The position numbers and the translations under genes were made by a program. DNA of 17,974 nucleotides from Chrysochromulina parva (lineage: Eukaryota; Haptophyta; Prymnesiales; Chrysochromulinaceae), in NCBI GenBank assembly GCA_002887195.1, contig PJAB01001035.1:1-17974 (forward strand). The letters run 5' to 3'. Each line of letters begins with the position of its first letter. Within the stretch, counting starts at the first letter, position 1. The notes beneath the pieces are model-generated. The model saw only the letters and a program-made list of their open reading frames with translations, was not told the origin of the DNA and made no database searches. This document shows positions 6,709-14,600 of the stretch, piece by piece.

Positions 6709-9609
6709 CTAGACCATCTCGGTGGAAGCGCTGTCATTCTTGACGGCGCGCCCCGAACCCAAAGGCTCGTTAAGCGGGTACGCCTTCGAGCGAGTTGGGT
6801 CGGCCTGGTGCACATACCGGATCGTGCCACCGGTCGGGTTCGGCTGGTAGGAGAGATGATGGTACTGATCGGGCGACTTCTCGAGGCTCTCGACGCCATC
6901 GATCGACCTCTTCAGCTCCGCTTCACCCGTCTCGAGCGCCTTCCGCATCACTTTGGCCTCGTAGGTCGTGCGGTACTCTTGCAGCGTCCTCGCGCGCTCC
7001 TCTCGCGAGCCGGCTGCGAACTTGGTCATCGCATTCTTGTCGTCTCGGCGCATATCCTCAACGTACCTTCCCACGAGGAACATATGCGGTCCGAAGACCG
7101 CGAACCCGATCAAGCGGAAGGCCCAGCTGAAGACCGCGGCCCAAGGGATGAGCGCAAGCAGGTAGCCGACACCCACTAGCACGAGGGTGAGCAGCGCGAG
7201 CGCGACACACAGCTGCAGCGTGAGGATGCGGTCATGCCATGTGACCATGCGCTGGAGGGTGCGCATGGACACGAGCAGGTCGCTCAGCACCGCATCGAAG
7301 AGGAGGAGAAGGGGGGCGAGCGGATTGATCGAGAAGTTGCGATTCTTCGTCTTCTTCTTGAGCTTGTTCCTGAGCTTCTCGTGCTCTTCGTCCACGAGCT
7401 TGCGGATGCGCTGCTTCTCGAGCTCGAGCTCGTTGGTGGGGAAAAAGGCATGGGCCAGCTGCCGCATCACGAGCCTCCACGCTTCGAATGGATCGAGCAT
7501 GGACTGTGCCTTGGCGGCCTGGGCGTCGAAGCCTTCGAAGGAGAACGCGCGGCGCCCATTGGGATCACCAGCCGCCTTGGCTCCGGCGTGCTTCTCAGGC
7601 TCGTCAGTTGGTTCGTCCTCGTCCACATCTCCCTCGGACTCCATGTGCTCGTCCACCTCGAAGACCACCTCCGCCTTGACTGGCTCAGCCGTCAAGGCGT
7701 CCTCGGGCACGTTGGCGGCCATCGCCGGGATGGCGGCATACGGCACCTTGCTTCGAATCGGGATCTTGTCGTCCTCGAGGGCCTCTCGTTTGAGAGTGGA
7801 CGTAAGCAGCCCTGCCACCGTACAGATCAGGACGAGGGCCGGGATGCAGGCGAGCAGGTACTCGGGGTGTGGCACGACCACGAGCTGGAAAAAGACACAG
7901 TTGGTGAGGGCGAGCACAGGCGCCTTGTAGAAGAGGAAGGCCTCGAGCTTCTTCAGGAGCGCAAAGATGACGTTGCCCATCTCGGCGAGATGCGCCTTGA
8001 GGCTGGGCGGCAGCAACGCTATCGCGTCGGTCTCCTCGCCACCTTGGTACGCAAACTCTGAGTTCAATTTGGCGCCGTGGTCAATGAATGGCACGGTGAA
8101 GGTCGGGGCGGGTGGCACGTAGCCGAGCAGCCGCGCGCGGCTCTTCTCAAACGTGACCGAGAATCGGAGGCGCACTAAGCCGCGCTTGCCTACGTCCTTG
8201 AGAGTGTTGCAGTATTGCAGCGGGAACCACGCGTCGTACTCGGTGCCCGAGCGATGCGCGCCGAGCTCAAGCACCACTCGCCCTAGCCCGTCGTCGACGT
8301 CGTTGTCGCCGTCCATGATCGCGATGTACACCGTAGAATAAGGGCAGGTGACCGGGAACTCGAAAGCACGTGCCTCGTGGTGGGACCAGCGTGGGTCGCG
8401 GTCGTTCTTGATGGTGCACGTGCGCGCGACGAAGCGCTCAAAGAGCACGACACAGTACGGGTCAACCGTGCCGAGGTTCGCAATCTCGTTTGGGAGTCGC
8501 TCGCACTCGAGCACCTCGATGCGCAGCATGCCTATCCGAAGCGGATCGTAGAAGTCTCTCCCAAGCTCCGCGAGCGGCGGCATCAATGCACGCGCCGGGC
8601 TGTACCTTTTGTACAGCGAGGCGTCCACATGCAGCGGCCATCCGTCTTGTGATGGGCGGAACCAGAGCTCCTTCGGCGTTCGTGCGTTCACTTCCTCATC
8701 AGGCACGGCGGTCTTTCCAAAGATCAGCTTGGCAGCGTCATCGACATAATCGTCCACCAGAAAAGCGGCTTTTTGGCTCAGCCCGTATGTTGCGCTGAGG
8801 CAAGAGCTGGCGGCGGCCGTGGATACGCTTGAGGCTCCTGCGGCTAATGCGGAGGCAGCGTAGGAGGCAGCTCCCGCGGCGCCCGCGGAAGTTTTCAACA
8901 CAAGACGAGTCGCCGCTCCTGTAAAGGAGCGCTTCTTGCGCGCATTCCGGCCGCGCTGCAAGGCCTGCAGCTTCGTGGCGGCCTCGACCTCGTCGGCGCT
9001 CGGAGTCAGCTCGGGCGCCTCTGTTGGCGACTGCTCTAACCGTGACCCTCGATTGCCCAAGGGTGTGTCGGCCGGTTCGGAGGATGAAGATGATTCTGGC
9101 TGAGGAGGTGCTGCGGGCGATCTCGGCGATGGTGCCGATTTGTGGTCGACCAGGCCATCGGCCAGCAAGTCTGACTTGAACTGGTCGTCGGACATCTGCA
9201 CTTCAAACGCGGCCAGCAGCGGGTCGGTCAGCTCCTCGCCGGCGGACAATGTCATGCCCAGTTGCTCCTCGGCGGCTGCACTGGCGATAGTCTTGTCCTG
9301 CTGTGGAGGTCTTTCGGCCCCTGCTGCCTCACCCTCGGCGGCGACGATATCGATGTCTGCCACTTTACTCACCTTGAAGAGCTGCTGCGAGGCGGAATCG
9401 ACCTTCTTCTCTGCGGCGGCCCTGGCCTTGCTCTCCCTTCGCTTGGAGCTGCTACCAAAGGACAACGCCCTATCGACGATGCTTGCGGCAGAGCGTCGAG
9501 GACTCGATGCATTGCTGGGAGGGCCAGCCGCTCTTGCCGTAGGCGACGTTTCGGGTGCGGCATTGCTACGTCTGCCCGGGCTGAAGACACGGCGGACTGC
9601 CGAGGACAT
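6709..9609 (-). CDS. IQ-motif, single-C2, PRT_C (MCTP/reticulon-like) membrane protein
   Basis: The 966-residue protein combines a disordered Ser/Pro/Ala-rich N-terminus, a calmodulin-type IQ helix, a C2 domain and a PRT_C membrane domain. The frame is open 7 codons further, but from TTG; the first ATG is at 9609. Approximate residues are as follows. IQ-like ATKLQALQRGRNARKK lies at 211-226. The C2 domain spans 360-490, with GTVDPY (Asp 383), a DPRW turn and the loop DGDNDVDDGLG (433-443); the first loop-1 aspartate appears to be missing, so Ca2+ binding may be partial. A hydrophobic hairpin at 560-603 carries the PRT_C pattern ending in a PEYLLACIP-like turn. An acidic linker (635-675) and a basic, coiled-coil-like stretch (728-760) follow, then the second hairpin at 790-848 after RTLQRMVTWHD. 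MCTPs tether ER to other membranes; members usually have 3-4 C2 domains, so a single-C2 form is short for the class. An ER contact-site role is inferred. It diverges from the NUP43-like gene. Confidence 0.8.
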   Translation of the reverse strand: MSSAVRRVFSPGRRSNAAPETSPTARAAGPPSNASSPRRSAASIVDRALSFGSSSKRRESKARAAAEKKVDSASQQLFKVSKVADIDIVAAEGEAAGAERPPQQDKTIASAAAEEQLGMTLSAGEELTDPLLAAFEVQMSDDQFKSDLLADGLVDHKSAPSPRSPAAPPQPESSSSSEPADTPLGNRGSRLEQSPTEAPELTPSADEVEAATKLQALQRGRNARKKRSFTGAATRLVLKTSAGAAGAASYAASALAAGASSVSTAAASSCLSATYGLSQKAAFLVDDYVDDAAKLIFGKTAVPDEEVNARTPKELWFRPSQDGWPLHVDASLYKRYSPARALMPPLAELGRDFYDPLRIGMLRIEVLECERLPNEIANLGTVDPYCVVLFERFVARTCTIKNDRDPRWSHHEARAFEFPVTCPYSTVYIAIMDGDNDVDDGLGRVVLELGAHRSGTEYDAWFPLQYCNTLKDVGKRGLVRLRFSVTFEKSRARLLGYVPPAPTFTVPFIDHGAKLNSEFAYQGGEETDAIALLPPSLKAHLAEMGNVIFALLKKLEAFLFYKAPVLALTNCVFFQLVVVPHPEYLLACIPALVLICTVAGLLTSTLKREALEDDKIPIRSKVPYAAIPAMAANVPEDALTAEPVKAEVVFEVDEHMESEGDVDEDEPTDEPEKHAGAKAAGDPNGRRAFSFEGFDAQAAKAQSMLDPFEAWRLVMRQLAHAFFPTNELELEKQRIRKLVDEEHEKLRNKLKKKTKNRNFSINPLAPLLLLFDAVLSDLLVSMRTLQRMVTWHDRILTLQLCVALALLTLVLVGVGYLLALIPWAAVFSWAFRLIGFAVFGPHMFLVGRYVEDMRRDDKNAMTKFAAGSREERARTLQEYRTTYEAKVMRKALETGEAELKRSIDGVESLEKSPDQYHHLSYQPNPTGGTIRYVHQADPTRSKAYPLNEPLGSGRAVKNDSASTEMV

Positions 9610-9617
9610 TGACGTCA
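9610..9617. promoter_or_regulatory. Perfect TGACGTCA palindrome (CRE/bZIP-type core)
   Basis: The eight bases match the full consensus of the cAMP-response/bZIP element on both strands. The site abuts the C2-protein start codon and is 125 bp from the other ATG. A position inside the leader of one gene is odd for an upstream activator but reasonable for the divergent partner. A chance match is about 1 in 65,000 per position, though GC bias raises this. Confidence 0.45.
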
Positions 9618-9741
9618 CCAAATCGAGCAACTTGCGTGCGAAATTTCCGTGGCCTCTCGTGACCTGCTCTCGTTAATCATTTCACCCGCCGATTCACACT
9701 GGTTTCAGCTATGCGTCGCCACCCTTCTCTCTCTGTCGCCA
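9610..9741. promoter_or_regulatory. Short divergent promoter between the C2-protein and NUP43-like genes
   Basis: Only 132 bp separate the two ATGs, which point away from each other, so promoters and both 5' leaders must share this space. It contains a perfect palindromic TGACGTCA (9610-9617), the CRE/bZIP core, touching the ATG of the C2-protein gene. It also has a pyrimidine-rich run before the NUP43-like start. No TATA box is obvious. Confidence 0.7.
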
Positions 9742-9815
9742 ATGTTCGCGTTCGAACCTATCGACCCGGCGCTCCTCGTGAGCGAGCCGCCGCCGACGGC
9801 CCCGCTCGTGGTTGA
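9711..9815 (+). other. Upstream ORF overlapping the NUP43-like start
   Basis: An ATG at 9711 opens a 34-codon frame ending at TGA 9813-9815. It is out of frame with, and overlaps, the NUP43-like ATG at 9742. If the transcript starts upstream of 9711, ribosomes would meet this ATG first, which would depress translation of the main frame. The transcript may equally start after it. Confidence 0.4.
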
Positions 9816-10914
9816 GGTGCCCGTATGCGCGACCCCCTCGCTCGGTCGCAAGCAATGCGCCGTGCGCTGGGTGCCGCAGGCAGACGCGCTGGCCCTCGCA
9901 GGCTCATGGGACGAACCTGAGACGAATGAGCTCACCGCGTGGCGAGTGCGCCTGGACTCGGTGGCCACCGACGACGCGCGCGCCATGGACGACGATGCCG
10001 AGGAGCGCGGCCCGCAGAGGGTGGACGTGGGCTCCACGCCACACGACGGGTGCGTGCTCGGGCTCGCCGTTGCCGAGAGCGGAAGGCTCGCATTCACGGC
10101 CTCGGGCGCGGGCGGCGTCTCTTGTTACGCCATCGCAGACGCGGACGAGTCGGTGGCCGGTGGCATGGTTAAGCTGGACCACCAGTGGTCGCGGTGCGGC
10201 GCGCCCGAGGACGGGCTCGCGACCCTTGGGGTGGCGTGCAACGGCGCCGAGGTGGCGGCGGTGGGCGAGGACGGCGGCCTGGTGGTGCTCGAGGCAGAGC
10301 GCGGCGGCGAGAAGTGGCGCAGGCAGTCGCGCGAGCCTGCGCTGTACGCGGTCGCCTGGTGGGACGCAAATACTCTCGCCGTTGGCGGCACCGTCGTCTC
10401 GTTCTGGGACGTGCGCGCAAGCGGCGGCAAGAAGCCGGTGCTCACGCTCACACCGTCGCCAGGAGCGCAGATGCATCTAGGCGCGGCGCTGCTCTGCGTG
10501 AGCCCTGAGGCGCCGCAGCCCCGCCGGCTGGCCGCGGGTGCGACGGACGGCACGGTGAGCGTGTGGGACGTGCGCGCGTCGGCCAGCCTCCTGAGTCGCT
10601 TCGTCGCGCATCGCTCGGACGTGTGGGATGTACAGCTGCTCGGGAGCGGTGGCGGCGGCGGTGAGCCAGGCCTCGCCCTTCTCAGCTGCGGCTCGGACGG
10701 CTGCCTGTACGAGTGGGCGCTTGACAAGCCGTCGGTGCTGCTGCCCCTCGACGCGCCCGAGCCGAGCGCCAAGCCGCTCGGGTGCGCGCCGCCGCCCGAG
10801 CGCCGTGCGCTCGTGCAGCTGGCGCTCCCTATCAACAGCCTTGAGCAATCGCCGCAAGGCATGCTCGCCGCCGCCTCCGACGCCCAAGTCCTCACTTTCG
10901 TCGACATCCGATGA
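9742..10914 (+). CDS. NUP43: Nup43-like WD40 nucleoporin
   Basis: The 390-residue protein is a single WD40 beta-propeller. Blades are visible at ALALAGSWDEPETNELTAWRV (50-70), the HDGCVLGLAV...GVSCYAI blade (101-131), LGVACNGAEVAAVGEDGGLVVLEA (162-185), YAVAWWDANTLAVGG...VSFWDVRAS (202-227), RRLAAGATDGTVSVWDVRAS (261-280) and HRSDVWDVQLL...LLSCGSDGCLYEWALD (290-328). The C-terminal LPINSLEQSPQGMLAAASDAQVLTF closes the propeller. The first-blade 'VRW-GSWD' pattern and the closing 'INSL-D' segment match my memory of Nup43, a subunit of the Nup107-160 Y-complex of the nuclear pore scaffold; length (human about 380) fits. The frame is open 31 codons further upstream, but from GTG; 9742 is the first ATG. 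The gene is intronless. Another WD40 protein such as an Rae1/EIPR1-like one is the alternative. Confidence 0.7.
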   Translation: MFAFEPIDPALLVSEPPPTAPLVVEVPVCATPSLGRKQCAVRWVPQADALALAGSWDEPETNELTAWRVRLDSVATDDARAMDDDAEERGPQRVDVGSTPHDGCVLGLAVAESGRLAFTASGAGGVSCYAIADADESVAGGMVKLDHQWSRCGAPEDGLATLGVACNGAEVAAVGEDGGLVVLEAERGGEKWRRQSREPALYAVAWWDANTLAVGGTVVSFWDVRASGGKKPVLTLTPSPGAQMHLGAALLCVSPEAPQPRRLAAGATDGTVSVWDVRASASLLSRFVAHRSDVWDVQLLGSGGGGGEPGLALLSCGSDGCLYEWALDKPSVLLPLDAPEPSAKPLGCAPPPERRALVQLALPINSLEQSPQGMLAAASDAQVLTFVDIR

Positions 10915-11641
10915 GTGACACGAGCAGATGAATGGCACGGCACGGTGAGTCCATGACCTTCGCCGATGACCGCTGTGAGCATCCCCCACCCCCCACCCCG
11001 CCTGGCGCGAGCCGCCAATGGCCTGCCACTCACAGCGGCGGGCGGCAGGCGGCGGGCGAACGCTCATGGCGGCGGGCGGCGAATAGGGCACAGTCGCGAC
11101 ATGGCCGAAGGTGATGGCACCGCCACGGTGTGTGTGGCACTCCTCACACGCGCATTTTGGACCAACATGCAAAAGACTTTGGCAATCGCGGCTTCACCCC
11201 CCGGTCATGCGTCCAACGTCCATAGAAAGCAGAAACACCGATCTTACTGGTATTGTACTAAACAGTGACGCGCTGTGGGGGCATTCATGCTTCAAGATTC
11301 ATCTGCCGGTTCACGGTGTACGTGCACCGGCTCATGCACCGGGGTCAGTCCGGATAATTACACGTCTCCCGCCGCGTGTGCGGTACACTGACAGCACGCA
11401 CCGTGTGCGGCCCCGCCGCGGGCTCGGCTGTCGCACACAATCATATTATAGAAAAACACACCGCCGCCACTCCCACCGCCGCCCCTCCGTAAGCAGCCTA
11501 GCCACGCCCCTACACCTGTCCCATCCCAAACCCCCTCCCCGCTCAGGCTCCACGCCATGCCACGACATGTGATCGGGGTTTGTCGGGGGGATGCATCGCG
11601 GTCCCGAGAGGCAGCGCCCGACCACGAGCGCCTTCAGGCGC
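10915..11641. other. Spacer between convergent genes
   Basis: The NUP43-like gene (plus) and the armadillo gene (minus) both end into this 727-bp spacer, so it should hold two 3' untranslated regions. I see no gene. Small open frames on both strands start at non-ATG codons or have proline/arginine-rich, repeat-like translations. A stable hairpin lies at 11305-11331, roughly midway between the two stops, and an AT-rich pocket at about 11440-11458. No AATAAA is visible on either strand. Confidence 0.6.
11305..11331. terminator. Hairpin midway between convergent genes
   Basis: GCCGGT (11305-11310) pairs with ACCGGC (11326-11331). After one mismatch, CACG (11312-11315) pairs with CGTG (11321-11324), leaving a 5-nt loop. 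The structure is symmetrical on both strands. Its position about 390 bp after the NUP43-like stop and 310 bp after the armadillo-gene stop would suit a 3'-end processing or termination structure for either gene. It has no U-tract and the role is inferred from place alone. Confidence 0.4.
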
Positions 11642-14600
11642 TCACTCGGCGATGTTCGCAAGCGCCGCTCCACTCAGGCTCTTCGACACCGGCGGGGCGC
11701 TCTTCGACGTCCGCTTGCTCCCGGGCGAGCGTCCTGAGGCTGGCCGATCGCTCTTCTGCCCTTTACGGGCGCTCGTCCTGCTTTCGCTGCCCGAGGCTTT
11801 CTGCGTGTCGAGCTTTTTCAACTTGCCCGGCGACGCCGCAGCTTTTTTGCTCCCCTTGGCGGTGGTGGCACCGCTGCTGCCAGTTGGCTGTGCAGGAGGC
11901 GGCGCGGGCGGCTGCGCGGGAGGCTGCGGGGGAGGTGACAGCGGCGCAGCCGTGCCGTCCTCTTTCGGGGCGCCAGCGCCCTCATCGGGTGCCTCCTCAT
12001 TCATGAGTGGGGGCTCTGGGGAGGACGGCATCTCCTCTATCTCAATCGACAGAGTCCTCTGCGATCTCTTGCTCTTCATCTTCTTGAGCTTCTTGTGGGC
12101 CGTGCTAGCCTCGGCCGCGTCGCCCTCGCCCTCGCCCAGAGCGAGGCAAACTGCTCGCACCGCATCACCCGCCTCGAGGATGACGGCACGCATGTCGGTC
12201 GCCGCTGCGAATTGAGCGACCATGGCCGGCAACTTCTCGGCTGAGTCGGGCGCGTCGGGCGCGCTGCAGAGGAGGGCGACGAGGCCGGTGGCGATGGCGA
12301 GTTGATTGGATGGGTCATTGTGCGCAAGGCAAGAGAGCGCCCCCACCGCCTCCTCGTACACATCCTCCGGCGCGCGACCCATGAGAGCCACCAACGGCGA
12401 GATGCCACCCGCGTTCACGATCCGCCCAGGCGCGCCCTCGTTATTCTTGGCGAGCTCCCAGAGCGCGTGCGACGCGCGCCGCTGCGCCCCACTCGACTGG
12501 GATGGCGATAGCAAGCCGACGAGCTTCTTGGCGATCTGCGTCTGGTGGTCCGCATTCCCATGGCCCAGGCGCGCGAGGGCCGCCATCGAGGGGGCGTGTG
12601 CTTGCGGGGCAGAGTCGTCAAGCAGCTGCACCAGGGGCGGGATGCCGCCTGCACGGGCGACGGCGTCGCGGTTGGCCGCGTCGACGCACAGATGAAGCAG
12701 CGCACTCGCCGCCATCTCCTTGCCCGCCGCATCTCCTGTGCTCAGCAGCCCGACGAGAGGCGTGATGCCACCCGCCTGCGCAATCACGCTCAGCCGGTCC
12801 GTAGGCTTCTCATCGTCGGGTAGGAGCTGCTGCTTCTCGCGCTCAATGATCGCTCCCTTGGCGAGCTCCGAGATGACCGCGGCCGCGAAACCCTGCGCCG
12901 CGGCGGAGCCGGTGCGACTGAGCTGCACGAGCTCGGGGATGGCGTTGCTGTCGACGATTCGGGCCTGGTGCTCGACGGAGGAGCATAGGTGCCAGATGGC
13001 GCGCGCCGCGTTCGCCTGCGAGACAGTCGATGACGAGCGCAGGAGCGCGAGGAGAGGAGGCACACCACCGCCCTCGACGATCAGCCGCTGCATCGCGCTG
13101 TCGCCGCAGGCTACATCGCCGAGCGCGCCCGCGGCCTGCTCTTGCACGCCCATCACCTCGTCATCAACACCTCCCGCCTTCTTGGCGCCGCCACCCTTGG
13201 CTTCGCCACTTTCCGGTGCCGGTGTCGCACCGATGACCTTGGAGACGAGCTCCCACATCTTGCGCCCGATGATCGATGACGAGAGCGACACCGCACTCAG
13301 CATCACAATCAGCTGCTTGATGCCGCCCGAGGCTGCAATCTGCTCGCGCCGCGCCGCGCCCTCCGCGGCCATGATGCGCAACTCCGTCGAGACGGATCTA
13401 CGCCGCCTTGGCGGCTCTGCGCCTTCCGCGCCCACCGGTGCCACCGACTCGCCACCTTCCTCAGCTTCGGCGGCGGCGGGAGCGCTCGGCGCGGCGCTCG
13501 GCGCGGCGCTCGTCACGGCGCTCGTCACGGCGCTCGTCGAGTCGCGTGCGAGATTGGCGAGCGCGCGTGCGGACATCTCGGCGGTACCTACCACGTTCGA
13601 GGTGAGAAGGCCGACGAGCGCTTCGATGCCACCGGCCGTGGCGATGGCGGCGCGGCTCCCGGGGCTCTGTGCGATCTCGGCGATCACGCACGTTGCTTGC
13701 TGCTGTCCCGCTGGGGAGCCGTTGCACAGCAGCTTGACAAGGGCGAGTACACCTCCCTGCTCGGTGACCATGGTCGACACCTGGGTACAGACCGCCCGAT
13801 CAGGTGCCTTGAGCAGCCGCAGGATAACTGTTGCCGCGAGCTCCTGCGCGCGCGGCTCACCCGATCCAAGCATTGCGCAGAGCGGCTGCACGCCGCCACA
13901 CGCGACCACTGCGGTCGCGCTCTCGAGGTTGCCGGAAAGGTGCCAAAGGAGGCGCGAGACGCCGACCTGCGTGACGGCGGTGCCACTGGTGAGGAGCTCG
14001 ATGAGTGGCTGGATGCCATTCGAACGCGCGATGAGCGCTTGCAGCGGGTCGTTGTTGGACACCATCGAGAGGAGCGCGTCCGCCGCGGCCGCCTGCGCCT
14101 CGAGATTGCCACCGGTTTTGCCGTCGGAGAAGCCGCCAGAGAGCCACATGATGAGCGTTGGCACGCCGCCCGCCTTGGCGATGGCCGCCTGGTTGGAGTT
14201 GCTTCCGTGGCACATGCGCGCAACGGCTTTGAGGAGACGCACCGCACCCGTGGGCGTCTGCAGCATCTGTGCCTTGGAGCCGAGCCTTGCAACGATGAGC
14301 TTGCAGATCGTCTCGCGGTTCTCCGTGTGCTTCGAGGACATGGAGCTCAGCGCACCCGTCGCCTGATCGAGTGAGGACTCGGAGGTGCCCATCACGAGCA
14401 GGTTGACCAGCGGCTCGACGCCACCCAACTTGGCGACCGTGTCCTTGTTCGGCTTGTTGTCGAGGGAGAGAGACCAGAGCGCCGCCGCCGCTTGCTCCTT
14501 GACCTCGTCCGATTGACCGTCGCGGAGAAGCGTACACAGCGGCGCGATCGCACCCGTGCGTGCAATGGCCGCCTGGATGTCCGGATTGTTGCCGGCCAGA

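Noticed and set aside
12720..14366. Long plus-strand frame of 548 codons opposite the armadillo gene
   Set aside because: It is antisense to a clear repeat protein; its apparent periodicity merely mirrors the armadillo repeats.
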